Positions 16,262 to 25,772 of a stretch of DNA of 32,231 nucleotides are shown here, piece by piece (positions within the stretch are counted from its first letter, which is position 1; each line of letters begins with the position of its first letter). The notes under the pieces are model-generated. The model was not told the DNA's origin. It saw only the letters and a program-made list of their open reading frames with translations, and made no database searches. Location: positions 1 through 32,231 of the forward strand of contig JBGVJZ010000042.1 of NCBI GenBank assembly GCA_045129695.1. Reading direction: 5' to 3'. The stretch comes from Eshraghiella sp045129695 (GTDB lineage: Bacteria; Bacillota; Clostridia; Lachnospirales; Lachnospiraceae). Position numbers and translations under genes: made by a program.

Positions 16262-16597
16262 TTTTCAGTAAGCCTGTAAGCCGGGTTATGTCGTGAATGA
16301 TCATCTATCTAGTCCTGTCGTTACCGACAGGCTCAAGCGACCTACCTGAAGCTGGCGGGCCACGTACGCTTCTATTTGGTCTTGCTTCGGATGGGGTTTA
16401 CATATGCCCCCTGTGTTACCACAGAGGCGGTAGTCTCTTACACTGCCCTTCCAACCTTACCACATAAGTGGCGGTATATTTCTGTTGCACTAGCCTTGGA
16501 GTCACCTCCACCGGACGTTATCCGGCATCCTGCCCTGTGAAGCCCGGACTTTCCTCACCTCCCGATTGGGAGCCGCGATCATTCGGCTTACTGAAAA
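16262..16597 (-). ncRNA. rnpB: RNase P RNA component
   Basis: Catalytic RNA that removes 5' leaders from tRNA precursors. On the minus strand the typical landmarks appear in order: GAGGAAAGTCCGGGC near the 5' end, ACAGAAA, GGTAAGGTTGGAAGGGCAG, AACCCCATCCGAAGCAAGACC (conserved core), GATAGATGATC and ATAACCCGGCTTAC at the 3' end. The two ends pair as P1: CAGTAAGCC (16585-16593) with GGCTTACTG (16266-16274), extendable by four more A-T pairs to 13 bp. Two T-rich runs follow the 3' end (16230-16260) and may end transcription. Ends are approximate. No clear promoter is visible. Confidence 0.95.
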
Positions 16598-16613
16598 ATT
16601 CTTCGTTACGAGA

Positions 16614-16677
16614 GTGTCGCCCATCTATAAATGCTTCGCATTGGGGGCGACACAAGTAGAAAATTTGCTTAGCAAAT
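16614..16677. other. Two strong inverted repeats between the kinase gene and rnpB
   Basis: A 9-bp stem GTGTCGCCC/GGGCGACAC (16614-16622 with 16645-16653) contains an inner AATGC-TTC-GCATT hairpin (16630-16642). A separate perfect 15-base palindrome, ATTTGCTTAGCAAAT, lies at 16663-16677. Neither is followed by a T run on either strand, so they are not standard terminators. They may be processing sites or a repeat-element remnant. Confidence 0.6.
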
Positions 16678-16685
16678 CATATACA

Positions 16686-18302
16686 TTATTCAAAACAACT
16701 TCCACCAACAAACTCCCTGACAATGGAATTAATTGGTATAATATCAGTTGTAACTCCCAGAAAATAATCAAGGAACTTAAGCAGTCTCTTGGCTTCCTGA
16801 TACTCAGGTTCATCCTGCTTAATATTAAACAATAAAGGTTCTGCGAACTGTTTTAAAACAGCTAATTCATAAATTGAGGCTGAATTAAATACTACATCCG
16901 CATCCTCCTGAAAAGGAAAGATATTAAGCTCCTCTCCTCTTCTCACAGACTCCCACATGGCAATGGTTTTCTGTGCTGATGAACCTCTTGTTCTTGAATC
17001 CCTCACCATTCTTCTCAACAGTCTTGTATCTGTTGTAGGAATTCTGTTATGCTCATCTACATTAAGCTGTGTTAATGCACTAAGATATATTTTGTATTTG
17101 CTCTCTTTAGGAAGCGTATATGATAACCGGTCGTTAAGTCCGTGTATACCCTCAATTACAAGCACATCGTTTTCTCCAAGAGTCATATAACTTCCATTAT
17201 ATTCTCTCTTGCCGGTTTTAAAATTGAAAGTAGGAAGCTCAACAGTTTTAAGATTCAATAAATCAGTCATATCCCTGTTAAAGCCTTCAATATCAAGTGC
17301 TTCCAGACATTCAAAATTATAATTGTCATTCTCATCCAATGGTGTCAGATGTCTGTCAACAAAATAATTGTCCAGAGAAATCTGGTGTGGAATCAGTCCA
17401 TGTGCACGAAGCTGTATTGCAAGTCTGTAAGATGTTGTAGTCTTACCGGAAGATGACGGACCCGCAATCATAATAAACTTCTTGGTTCTGTCCTGAGCAA
17501 TTGTTTCTGCTATCTCTGCCAGTTTCTTCTCCTGTAATGCTTCCTGAACCAGAATCAGCTCATTAATTTTACCACGTGAAATAACATTATTCAACTCCCC
17601 AACTGTATCAACACCTAACATTTCACCCCATGCTGAGGTTTCCTTAAGCACCTTGAATAATTTATTCTGTGGCTCAAACGGCGGAACGACATCCGGATAT
17701 TCCTTAACAGGGAACTGAATTACAAATCCCTCATCATAAGCATATAATTCAAAATATTTAATGTAGCCTGTAGATGGCACCATATATCCATAATAATAGT
17801 CTTCAAAACCATCAACTGAATACAAATTCACCTGAGAACTTCTTCTGTATTTAAAAAGCTCAACTTTATCAATCATCCCATGCTTACGGAATCTGTCAAT
17901 AGCTTCTGAAGTGCTGACCGTTCTTTTAAGAATAGGAATATTGTCTGCAACAATTTCTCTCATTCTCTTATCAATGGATTTAATAAGAGCCTCATCAACT
18001 GTAACATCACCTTTAATAACACAGTAATATCCCTTGCTTAATGAAAAATCCACCTTGACCTTCTCAAGCTTCTCTCTTGGAATCAAATCATAAATTGCTT
18101 TCAGCATAATTATGGTCGCACTACGTTTATATGCAAGTGAACCTGCTGAATCATTGGTTGTAACCCATGTAATCTCAGAGTCCATAGGAACTTCTTTATG
18201 TAACTCCATCAATTTACTATTACTTTGAGCAAGAACAATATCTGCATCATATTCCGGCTGTGCTTTTTTTGCAAGCTCCGATAACAATATTTTATCAGCC
18301 AT
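16686..18302 (-). CDS. Uridine kinase-like nucleoside kinase with ThrRS-like N-terminal domain
   Basis: 538 residues. The N-terminal half (1-250) resembles the threonyl-tRNA-synthetase accessory region found fused to kinases in Clostridia. The C-terminal half is a phosphoribulokinase/uridine kinase domain with Walker A GPSSSGKTT (281-289), ISLDNYF, the Walker-B-like VLVIEGIHGLN and the DTRLLRRMVRDSRTRG segment. It probably phosphorylates uridine or another nucleoside; the natural substrate of this fused type is uncertain. The ATG has GGGGTGA about six bases upstream, and the gene follows nif3 by 14 bases. It is the last gene of the dgt-dnaG-rpoD cluster. Confidence 0.85.
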   Translation of the reverse strand: MADKILLSELAKKAQPEYDADIVLAQSNSKLMELHKEVPMDSEITWVTTNDSAGSLAYKRSATIIMLKAIYDLIPREKLEKVKVDFSLSKGYYCVIKGDVTVDEALIKSIDKRMREIVADNIPILKRTVSTSEAIDRFRKHGMIDKVELFKYRRSSQVNLYSVDGFEDYYYGYMVPSTGYIKYFELYAYDEGFVIQFPVKEYPDVVPPFEPQNKLFKVLKETSAWGEMLGVDTVGELNNVISRGKINELILVQEALQEKKLAEIAETIAQDRTKKFIMIAGPSSSGKTTTSYRLAIQLRAHGLIPHQISLDNYFVDRHLTPLDENDNYNFECLEALDIEGFNRDMTDLLNLKTVELPTFNFKTGKREYNGSYMTLGENDVLVIEGIHGLNDRLSYTLPKESKYKIYLSALTQLNVDEHNRIPTTDTRLLRRMVRDSRTRGSSAQKTIAMWESVRRGEELNIFPFQEDADVVFNSASIYELAVLKQFAEPLLFNIKQDEPEYQEAKRLLKFLDYFLGVTTDIIPINSIVREFVGGSCFE

Positions 18303-18316
18303 CCAATCACCCCGTT

Positions 18317-19093
18317 TTAAATAAATTTTTGTGGATTATTAATCTCCATCGGTATAACAGAAACCTTATTATCAAGCTGTTTATTCAGATATTCTGTCAC
18401 AATACCAATAAAAATATGTTCAATTCCATAATGCCCTGCATCAATTATACAAAGACCCTGTGCAACACTATCCACACCATAATGATATGTCATATCACCT
18501 GTTATAAGTACCTCAGCACCAAGCTTTATTGAACTTGAAATTTCATCCTTGCCGGATCCAGGACATATTGCAACATTATTCACAATTAAATTCTCATCTC
18601 CATATAAAACAACCTTTTGAAGATTAAATTTATCTTTGACTAATTCACAAAGCTCTCTTATGGTTAATTCCTTTGGAAGCCTTCCGCATCTTCCAATACC
18701 TTCCCCGTCCTTAACCTCTGAAAGAACCTTACAGTCAGTTAATTCCAGCCTGTCCGCTGCTGATGTCGCCATTCCTCCGACAGCATCAAAATTAGTATGC
18801 ATACAGTAACAGTTAATTCCGTTTTCAATAAGCTTCATAACCCTTCTGCCAATGAAGCTGTTATCATTAATCTGCTTAATTCCTCTGAACAGCAGAGGAT
18901 GATGTGTAACTATCATATCAACTTGATTATTAACTGCGAATTCCACCACTTCATCATCTGCATCAACGGCAACGAGTATTTTATGTATTTCATTATTATT
19001 GTGTCCAATGTGCATTCCCGGATTATCCCATTCACAGGCATATTCCTTAGGACATAATTTTTCAAGTAATTCAACTATTTCTATTGCTATCAT
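18317..19093 (-). CDS. Nif3-like dinuclear metal centre protein (YqfO family)
   Basis: 258 residues, the short form without the extra inserted domain of Bacillus YqfO. Metal-site motifs are all seen: VTHHPLLF, HTNFD and DAGHYGIEH. The family has a GTP cyclohydrolase I type 2/Nif3 fold and has been linked to metal or cofactor metabolism; its exact activity is not settled. The start overlaps the end of trmK by 23 bases, a usual arrangement (sigA-trmK-yqfO) in Firmicutes. Confidence 0.93.
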   Translation of the reverse strand: MIAIEIVELLEKLCPKEYACEWDNPGMHIGHNNNEIHKILVAVDADDEVVEFAVNNQVDMIVTHHPLLFRGIKQINDNSFIGRRVMKLIENGINCYCMHTNFDAVGGMATSAADRLELTDCKVLSEVKDGEGIGRCGRLPKELTIRELCELVKDKFNLQKVVLYGDENLIVNNVAICPGSGKDEISSSIKLGAEVLITGDMTYHYGVDSVAQGLCIIDAGHYGIEHIFIGIVTEYLNKQLDNKVSVIPMEINNPQKFI

Positions 19094-19775
19094 ATTTGTT
19101 AATTGCCTCCCTGATTACTTCAAGCTCTTTGTTAAGTTCAGCAATCCTTGCTTCATTCTGACTTCCTGATACACACATTTTATCAAGAATCTTTAACCTT
19201 TTATTCTCCTCTTGCCGAAGATACAATAATAATGTACTGTCTTTACGTGTTAAAAGTATCTTACCAAATAATGCCTCTTCCTCCGAAGCTATTGTCATAT
19301 CCCCGACAGTAACCTTGATTATAAAATAAAATTTACCGTCCTCCAATACCATAATCTCGTCACAAATGCAAAAATTATTATCTGCAAGAAATTTTCTGAC
19401 CAGATTAACATCTGAATGTGGTGACAATATAAGCTCCCTGGCAGACCTCGCAACCGACATATGCGCTTCAATAATTCGGATAGTGAGCAGTCCGCCCATT
19501 CCGGCAATTACAATTGAATCTGCCTCACCTTCATTAAGTCCCGCAAGACCGTCTGACAGCCTTGTAGTAACAATATCCTCAACACAATATTTTCTGATAT
19601 TATCTCCGGCCCTTTCCAATGGTCCTTCATTAACGTCCATTGCAAATGCTTTCTTAGTCAGTCCGTTTTGTGCCATATAAATTGGTATGTATCCGTGGTC
19701 CGTTCCTATATCGGCAACGCTGTTGCCCACTGTAATCAGACTTGCCACGGCAGTAAGTCTCTTTGATAAGTTCAT
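19071..19775 (-). CDS. trmK: tRNA (adenine-22-N1) methyltransferase
   Basis: 234-residue SAM-dependent methyltransferase that methylates A22 of tRNA in Firmicutes. The Rossmann SAM motif reads VADIGTDHGYIPI (20-32). The second-acidic-residue region AFAMDVNEGPLE and the IVIAGMGG strand follow, with a C-terminal helical coiled region (about 185-230). Its ATG overlaps the rpoD stop (TAATG), so the two are translationally coupled. Confidence 0.94.
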   Translation of the reverse strand: MNLSKRLTAVASLITVGNSVADIGTDHGYIPIYMAQNGLTKKAFAMDVNEGPLERAGDNIRKYCVEDIVTTRLSDGLAGLNEGEADSIVIAGMGGLLTIRIIEAHMSVARSARELILSPHSDVNLVRKFLADNNFCICDEIMVLEDGKFYFIIKVTVGDMTIASEEEALFGKILLTRKDSTLLLYLRQEENKRLKILDKMCVSGSQNEARIAELNKELEVIREAINKYDSNRNS

Positions 19776-20887
19776 TAGTCCAGAAAATCCTTTAATTTAC
19801 GACTGCGGCTTGGGTGTCTCAATTTACGAAGTGCCTTTGCCTCAATCTGTCTGATACGCTCTCTAGTAACACAAAATACCTTTCCTACCTCTTCAAGAGT
19901 TCTTGCTCTTCCATCATCAAGACCGAATCTTAATTTAAGTACCTTCTGCTCTCTTTCGGTAAGTGTTCCCAAAACCTCTTCAAGCTGCTCTTTAAGCAGA
20001 GTAAAGGCTGCAGCCTCTGCAGGTACAGGTACATTATCATCCTGTATAAAATCTCCAAGATGGCTGTCTTCTTCCTCACCGATAGGTGTTTCAAGAGACA
20101 CAGGCTCCTGGGAAATCTTCAGTATCTCTCTTACTCTTTCAACGGGCATATCCATCTCGTCAGCAATCTCTTGTGGAGATGGTTCTCTGCCAAGCTCCTG
20201 TAAAAGCTGTCTTGAAACTCTGATTAATTTATTAATTGTCTCAACCATATGAACAGGAATACGAATAGTCCTTGCCTGGTCTGCAATTGCTCTGGTAATC
20301 GCCTGACGAATCCACCATGTTGCATAAGTAGAGAATTTGTATCCTTTACGATAATCAAATTTCTCGACAGCTTTAATAAGACCGAGATTTCCCTCCTGAA
20401 TCAAATCAAGGAAAAGCATACCTCTGCCCACATACCTTTTGGCAATACTGACAACAAGACGAAGATTCGCTTCTGCAAGACGTTTTTTCGCACTTTCATC
20501 TCCCAGTTCCATTCTCTTGGCAAGCTCAATTTCCTCTTCTGCCGATAAAAGTGGCACCTTGCCGATTTCTTTAAGATACATTCGCACAGGATCTTCGATA
20601 CTTACTCCATCAGGAACAGACAAGTCGATATTCTCAACATCGACCTCGTCTTCTTCATCCAGAATAATTTCTTCATCCGGCTCATCATTATCGGTTGTTC
20701 TTAAAATATCGATATTGTTAGCCTCAAGAAATTCAAATATTTTATCCATTTTCTCCGGATCTTCCAACATTGAACCAAACATATCGGTTACCTCATGGTA
20801 TTCCAATACATTTTTCTTTTTCTTAGCAAGTGTAAGAAGGTCTTTCAATAATTCTGTAAACTTTTCCATGTTCTCTTCCATTAACAT
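19775..20887 (-). CDS. rpoD: Primary RNA polymerase sigma factor
   Basis: Housekeeping sigma-70 factor that directs RNA polymerase to TTGACA/TATAAT promoters, several of which are seen in this window. 370 residues, the short Firmicutes SigA type. A reduced region 1.1 with an acidic patch (about 60-90) is followed by region 1.2 DPVRMYLKEIG, region 2 with NLRLVVSIAKRY and YATWWIRQAITRA, region 3, and region 4 with RERIRQIEAKALRKLRHP at the end. The frame has in-frame ATGs at 20893, 20887 and 20881. Only the one at 20887 has the GGAAGG site at a good distance (6 bases), so I use it. Confidence 0.97.
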   Translation of the reverse strand: MLMEENMEKFTELLKDLLTLAKKKKNVLEYHEVTDMFGSMLEDPEKMDKIFEFLEANNIDILRTTDNDEPDEEIILDEEDEVDVENIDLSVPDGVSIEDPVRMYLKEIGKVPLLSAEEEIELAKRMELGDESAKKRLAEANLRLVVSIAKRYVGRGMLFLDLIQEGNLGLIKAVEKFDYRKGYKFSTYATWWIRQAITRAIADQARTIRIPVHMVETINKLIRVSRQLLQELGREPSPQEIADEMDMPVERVREILKISQEPVSLETPIGEEEDSHLGDFIQDDNVPVPAEAAAFTLLKEQLEEVLGTLTEREQKVLKLRFGLDDGRARTLEEVGKVFCVTRERIRQIEAKALRKLRHPSRSRKLKDFLD

Positions 20888-20920
20888 GTCCATCCTTCCA
20901 TAGTTAATCTTATTGTATCC

Positions 20921-22678
20921 TTAATTTAGTGAAATATGCAAATTTCTAAGTGCCGACTGTTTTTTCATAATATCCTGCAGTTCTGCAAGAGAAGTTGCAC
21001 TTCGGCTTTTCTGTTTATAACTCTCATCCAGAATGAGCTTTACAGCATCATTAATTGCATGCTCTCTGTCCTTCTGGGCAGCATCATCATCTAAAATATT
21101 GGTATTTAGTATTTTGGCAACAATGCTATGTTCCTCATCACCCTCAAATGAATTAAGAATCATCTCCGGATGAAAATCGTTATTCTCTATTTGTCCAAAC
21201 AGCAATTCAGCAACTTTTCTGTAAATCGGTTCCGTAAAATTATCTGATGCAATATGCTGTTTAATTCTGTTATAAATTACAGGATCATCAGAAATCCATG
21301 TTAAAAGCATCCTTTGTGCCTGTTTAACTCCTGTATCCTGTTCCTTATTAAGGCGATTGGTATTATTTTCCTTAGGCTTCATCCTTACAACACCGGCGGC
21401 CGCCACTCTTCCCACCAGTTTCTTAAGACTGTCCTGTGGAATAAAATATTTTGAAGCAACTGCTTCAATATAATTATTTCGTTCAAGCTCCTCAGAAAAT
21501 TCCACAAGCTTTGCAGCAACTGCATTGAAAAAGGCTGTCTTTCCATCAGGATCCTTTATGTCATAGCTCTGCTCCATGATTCTTATCTCAAACAGAAAGC
21601 TGTTTTCAGCATTTTCTATTCTCTGGTTAAACGCATCGGCACCTTCTTTTTTGATAAATTCATCGGCATCCTTATATGGCTGCATGTTAATTACCTTACA
21701 TCTCATCCCTGCTTCCCTGAATATACCAATTGCCCTTAATGCCGCCTTCACTCCGGGTCCGTCACTGTCATAGCATACCAGAACATCCTTGGTAATACGC
21801 TTCATCAGCATTGCCTGACCCGGTGTCAGTGCAGTTCCAAGTGAAGCCACTGCCTGATTAAACCCTGCCTGATGCATGGATATTACATCCATATATCCTT
21901 CACAAATAATCAGGTTATTCTTACGGGAATTTTTGGCAACATTAAGACCATATAAATTCCTGCCCTTATCAAAAACCGGTGTTTCCGGCGAGTTCAGATA
22001 CTTAGGTTGTCCATCACCCATTACCCGGCCGCCAAAACCAATGACCTTATTATTAATATTAATTATAGGAAACATAACTCTGTTCCTGAACCGGTCATGC
22101 ACACCCTTCTCATCATATACAAATAATCCGGTCTGTTTCAAAATCTCATCAGAATAACCCTTCTGCTTAATGTATCTGTACAACGCATCCAAATGCATAT
22201 CCGATACGCCAAGGCCGAAGCCTGTAACCGTCTCATTTTTTAGTTCTCTTTTTTCAAAGTATGCTCTGGCATTGCTGCCATTATCCGTTCCAAGCAGATA
22301 ATGATAGTACTTTGCGGCTTCCCTGTTAATATCATAAATCTGATTCTTAAGGTCTGCCTTTTTACGTTCCTCAACAGAAGCCTGATATTCCGGAAGCTCA
22401 ATACCCGCCCTGTCGGCAAGTGTCTTTACTGCCTCCATAAAAGTAAGGCTGTCGTATTTCATCAGAAATGAAAACACATTTCCACCTTCACCACAGCCAA
22501 AACAATAAAACATCTGCTTATGTCCCGAAACTGAAAAAGATGGTGATTTCTCATTATGAAAAGGACATAGTCCAAAATATGAACTGCCTTTTTTTTGTAG
22601 CTTTACATAGGAAGAAATAACGTCAACAATATCATTTCTGGACCTTACTTCTTCAACAATTTCATCCGGTAAATACAA
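20921..22678 (-). CDS. dnaG: DNA primase
   Basis: Makes RNA primers at the replication fork. 585 residues. The zinc-binding domain has Cys38, His41, Cys59 and Cys62 (CPFH...CFGC). The RNA polymerase core and Toprim domain have the catalytic Glu260 in IICEGYMD and Asp304/Asp306 in CYDSDGPG. The C-terminal part (about 440-585) is the DnaB-binding region. The start appears to be TTG (22676-22678), with GAGGT six bases upstream; no ATG or GTG is better placed. A rare start in front of rpoD may keep primase low. Genes dgt, dnaG and rpoD are in one operon. Confidence 0.96.
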   Translation of the reverse strand: MYLPDEIVEEVRSRNDIVDVISSYVKLQKKGSSYFGLCPFHNEKSPSFSVSGHKQMFYCFGCGEGGNVFSFLMKYDSLTFMEAVKTLADRAGIELPEYQASVEERKKADLKNQIYDINREAAKYYHYLLGTDNGSNARAYFEKRELKNETVTGFGLGVSDMHLDALYRYIKQKGYSDEILKQTGLFVYDEKGVHDRFRNRVMFPIININNKVIGFGGRVMGDGQPKYLNSPETPVFDKGRNLYGLNVAKNSRKNNLIICEGYMDVISMHQAGFNQAVASLGTALTPGQAMLMKRITKDVLVCYDSDGPGVKAALRAIGIFREAGMRCKVINMQPYKDADEFIKKEGADAFNQRIENAENSFLFEIRIMEQSYDIKDPDGKTAFFNAVAAKLVEFSEELERNNYIEAVASKYFIPQDSLKKLVGRVAAAGVVRMKPKENNTNRLNKEQDTGVKQAQRMLLTWISDDPVIYNRIKQHIASDNFTEPIYRKVAELLFGQIENNDFHPEMILNSFEGDEEHSIVAKILNTNILDDDAAQKDREHAINDAVKLILDESYKQKSRSATSLAELQDIMKKQSALRNLHISLN

Positions 22679-22695
22679 AATATTACCTCTGCTTT

Positions 22696-23703
22696 CTAGT
22701 TCTTCCAGGACACAGGTATGAAAATTCTCTTAAAATTATTAACTGCATACTGGTCGCTCATACCTGCAATATAATCACATACGACCAGCTCCCTGCTCTG
22801 ATTATGTAAATTTTCAATTTCTCTGAAATTCTTTGGAATCTCATTGAAATTATTTATAAAATATTCATACATCTCTTTAAGCATCTTATGTGCTTTAATC
22901 TCTTCACTCTTAGCCAGAGGATTAGTATATACGCTCTCAAACATATATCCGCGAATCCCACTCATGGCATAATTAACACTCTGTGACTGATATATATCAG
23001 ACTTGCCAAGACTCTCCCGGATAATATCGTGAATAAGTGTATTAAGTCTCTCCTTAGTTGTATGCCCAAGAATATCCGTATATTCTGCCGGCAAATCCTC
23101 CTCACTAAGTATTCTTCCCCTTATCGCATCATCAATATCGTGGTTAATATAGGCAATCTTATCTGCCAGACGGATTATTTTACCCTCAAGTGTTGCCGGA
23201 GTTCCGCTCGTACGATGGTTAAGGATTCCATCTCTGACCTCCTTGGAGAGATTAAGTCCTTTTCCATCCTTTTCAAGGAATTCCACAACCCTTATACTCT
23301 GCTCATAATGTCTGAATCCATAAGGGCATACTTCATTAAGAACCCTCTCACCTGCATGTCCAAACGGAGTATGTCCCAAATCATGTCCCAATGCAATAGC
23401 TTCCGTCAAATCCTCATTAAGCCTTAGCGCTCTCGCAATAGTTCTTCCAATCTGGGCAACCTCCAGAGTATGTGTAAGTCTGGTTCTGTAATGATCTCCT
23501 TCCGGAGACAAAAAGACCTGTGTCTTATGTTTAAGTCTTCTAAAAGATTTACAATGGATAATCCTGTCCCTGTCCCTCTGATATATGGTTCTTATATCAC
23601 ATTCCTCTTCCGGTAAATCCCTTCCCAGAGAATTAGCACTATGAGAGGCATAGGGGCTTAAATTCTGTAATTCCCACTCTTCCTGAGTCTGTCTGATGTT
23701 CAT
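22696..23703 (-). CDS. dgt: dGTPase-like HD-domain triphosphohydrolase
   Basis: 335 residues. Hydrolyses dGTP or other dNTPs to nucleoside and triphosphate. HD-domain ligands: His in RTRLTHTLEVAQI and the HD pair in GHDLGHTPFGHAGE, with a later Asp in IRLADKIAYINHDIDDA. This is the short type found upstream of dnaG in many Clostridia. The ATG has GGGGTG upstream, and the gene is followed by dnaG after 17 bases. No strong promoter is seen in the 59 bases before it, so it may be read through from the peptidase gene. Confidence 0.92.
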   Translation of the reverse strand: MNIRQTQEEWELQNLSPYASHSANSLGRDLPEEECDIRTIYQRDRDRIIHCKSFRRLKHKTQVFLSPEGDHYRTRLTHTLEVAQIGRTIARALRLNEDLTEAIALGHDLGHTPFGHAGERVLNEVCPYGFRHYEQSIRVVEFLEKDGKGLNLSKEVRDGILNHRTSGTPATLEGKIIRLADKIAYINHDIDDAIRGRILSEEDLPAEYTDILGHTTKERLNTLIHDIIRESLGKSDIYQSQSVNYAMSGIRGYMFESVYTNPLAKSEEIKAHKMLKEMYEYFINNFNEIPKNFREIENLHNQSRELVVCDYIAGMSDQYAVNNFKRIFIPVSWKN

Positions 23704-23762
23704 AAAAGCACCCCGAATTTTTTGATACTACTTTATTATTCTGCAAATTTTAAATAAATCCT

Positions 23763-24821
23763 TTAATTTATTTCAATTAATTCTTTAGGAGAATGGGTAA
23801 AATTCTCAAAACCTTCCTCTTTAATCACAATCATATCCTCAATTCTTACACCTCCGAAATCCGGAATATAGATTCCGGGCTCCACAGTTTCGATTGTATT
23901 TGCCATAATCTGTCTGTTTTCAGACGGAGAAAATCTTGGATTCTCATGGATATACAGACCTACACTATGCCCAAGTCCATGTCCGAAATATTCACCATAG
24001 CCTTTTGCCGCAATAACATCAGCTGCAACCTTATGGACTTCCTTACCAACAACTCCCGAACGGATAACCTTCATAGCCTCAAGCTGAGCCTTAAGAACAG
24101 TTTCATAAATATCTATCTGTTTGTCACTTGCTTTACCCACAACAATCGTTCTTGTCATATCGGAACAATATCCGTCATAGGTGCAGCCAAAATCCATTGT
24201 TACAAAATCACCTGTCTCTACAGGTTTATTGGTTGGTACTGCATGAGGAAGTGAGGAATTCTTACCCGATGCAACAATTGTGTCAAAAGAAAGATGTTCT
24301 GCACCATTCTTTTTCATTGAGTATTCCAATTCAGCTGCAATCTGAAGCTCTGTCACACCCGGCTTTATGAAATTAAGTATCTCTGTAAAAGCTTTATCAC
24401 CAATTGCCTCAGCCATTCTAAGTTTATTAAGCTCATCCTCAGTCTTAATTATTCTTAATTCATTAACTGCTTCACCTAACGGCTGCATTGCATCAAAACC
24501 ACAGCATGCTCTGATTTTATTAAAAAGATTGCATGTCAGAAACAAATCCTCATAACCTATTACCTTTACATTATCTGCATATGCAAGTTCCTTAATTATT
24601 TCAATATCATTCTTTGTTACAGTACTTTGTATTACATCAAAACCAGCTCCTGCCTCCTTCAAGGCAGCTTCGGTATATCTTGAATCGGTGATAATTACCT
24701 TACGTTTTGCAGAAATATATACATAGCCTTCTCCACCGGCAAACCCACTTATATGTCTCATATTGAACGGGTCAGAAACAATAATTGCATCAGATTTATT
24801 TTTTTCCAGAAAATTCAACAT
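23763..24821 (-). CDS. M24 family aminopeptidase (Xaa-Pro type)
   Basis: 352-residue cytoplasmic metallopeptidase of pita-bread fold. The N-terminal creatinase-like domain covers 1-125. Metal ligands: the two Asp in MDFGCTYDGYCSDMT, His in HGLGHSVGLYIHE, Glu in ETVEPGIYI and Glu in GVRIEDM. It should remove N-terminal residues next to proline. The start ATG lies one base after the aroQ stop, with GAGGA inside the end of aroQ. Its place at the end of the aro operon (often before efp in Firmicutes) is usual. Confidence 0.93.
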   Translation of the reverse strand: MLNFLEKNKSDAIIVSDPFNMRHISGFAGGEGYVYISAKRKVIITDSRYTEAALKEAGAGFDVIQSTVTKNDIEIIKELAYADNVKVIGYEDLFLTCNLFNKIRACCGFDAMQPLGEAVNELRIIKTEDELNKLRMAEAIGDKAFTEILNFIKPGVTELQIAAELEYSMKKNGAEHLSFDTIVASGKNSSLPHAVPTNKPVETGDFVTMDFGCTYDGYCSDMTRTIVVGKASDKQIDIYETVLKAQLEAMKVIRSGVVGKEVHKVAADVIAAKGYGEYFGHGLGHSVGLYIHENPRFSPSENRQIMANTIETVEPGIYIPDFGGVRIEDMIVIKEEGFENFTHSPKELIEIN

Positions 24822-24822
24822 A

Positions 24823-25266
24823 TTATTTGTCCTCTTTTTCCTTAAGAATCATATCAATAGCCATAAGATAACCCCTAAGCCCCTCTCCTACAATCTGACC
24901 ATCGCAGGCAGGTAATGTAACCGACACATGTCTGAATTCTTCCCTTTCATTGACATTGGAGATATGAATCTCAATCTTAGGGCAGATTGTTACTGAAGCG
25001 AGCGCATCCCTTATTGCATAACTGTAATGAGTGTATGCTCCCGGATTAATTACTATTCCATCAACCTTTTCAAAATATGCCTGTTGAATTTTGTCAATAA
25101 TTGCACCCTCATGATTGCTCTGATAACACTCAACCTCAAAATTCTTCTTTGCAGCATAGTCATTAATCATATTAACAAGATAATCATAATCCTGTGCCCC
25201 ATAAATTGTTTTCTCTCTTATTCCTAAGAAATTAAGATTTGGTCCGTTTATTACTAAAATTTTCAT
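24823..25266 (-). CDS. aroQ: 3-dehydroquinate dehydratase, type II
   Basis: 147 residues. Converts 3-dehydroquinate to 3-dehydroshikimate, step 3 of the shikimate pathway. Motifs: NGPNLN at the N-terminus, catalytic Tyr in EKTIYG, NPGAYTHYS, the EIHISNVNERE active-site strand and CDGQIVGEG. Its ATG overlaps the aroK stop as ATGA, so translation is coupled. Confidence 0.96.
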   Translation of the reverse strand: MKILVINGPNLNFLGIREKTIYGAQDYDYLVNMINDYAAKKNFEVECYQSNHEGAIIDKIQQAYFEKVDGIVINPGAYTHYSYAIRDALASVTICPKIEIHISNVNEREEFRHVSVTLPACDGQIVGEGLRGYLMAIDMILKEKEDK

Positions 25267-25772
25267 ACTAATGCCTCCCTGATTCTGTTAAACACCTCTG
25301 CATAGCTGCAATTATCCGTATCTACGATAATATCTGCAAGCTCTACATATGTATTTTCCCTTTGAGCAAAAAGATTTTCTATTTTGGCTCTAAGCTCTCC
25401 GCCCTGTAAAAGCGGTCTTTTGGTATCTCCCTTAAGTCTTTCCTCCAGCGTATCAATTGATGTACGGAGATATACAATTGTTCCAAGCTTTTGTAAGAGC
25501 TCCCTGTTAACCTCACGCATCGGAAGCCCTCCGCCGACCGCCACCACAAGCTCACTGTCCGTCATTTCAATAAGTTCCCTAAGACAGTCCGTTTCCATCT
25601 GACGAAAAGTCTCCTCACCATCAGAAGAGAAAATCTCTCCAATCTCACGGCCTTGTTTTTCTTCAATATATGAATCCGTATCAATAAGCCTGTATCTGCG
25701 CCTTTTGGACATATATTTGCCGATACTTGATTTGCCGCAACCCATAAATCCAATGAGAATAATATTACCCAT
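25263..25772 (-). CDS. aroK: Shikimate kinase
   Basis: 169 residues. Phosphorylates shikimate at O3. Motifs: P-loop GFMGCGKSS (7-15), DTD shikimate-binding Asp, FRQMETD, VGGGLPM, and the lid Arg in DTKRPLL. The frame stays open 17 codons further upstream, but that part lies in aroE and is unlike any kinase. The ATG at 25772 has AGGAGA about ten bases upstream and gives the normal N-terminus. It overlaps the 3' end of aroE by 8 bases. Confidence 0.96.
   Translation of the reverse strand: MGNIILIGFMGCGKSSIGKYMSKRRRYRLIDTDSYIEEKQGREIGEIFSSDGEETFRQMETDCLRELIEMTDSELVVAVGGGLPMREVNRELLQKLGTIVYLRTSIDTLEERLKGDTKRPLLQGGELRAKIENLFAQRENTYVELADIIVDTDNCSYAEVFNRIREALV

Noticed and set aside
16468..16835. 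Short open frames across the RNase P RNA region
   Set aside because: The region is explained by rnpB and the start of the kinase gene; the frames have no ribosome sites.
20439..20903. Open frame of 154 codons on the + strand opposite rpoD
   Set aside because: Serine-rich product made from the acidic codons of rpoD read backwards; no ribosome site and no family resemblance.
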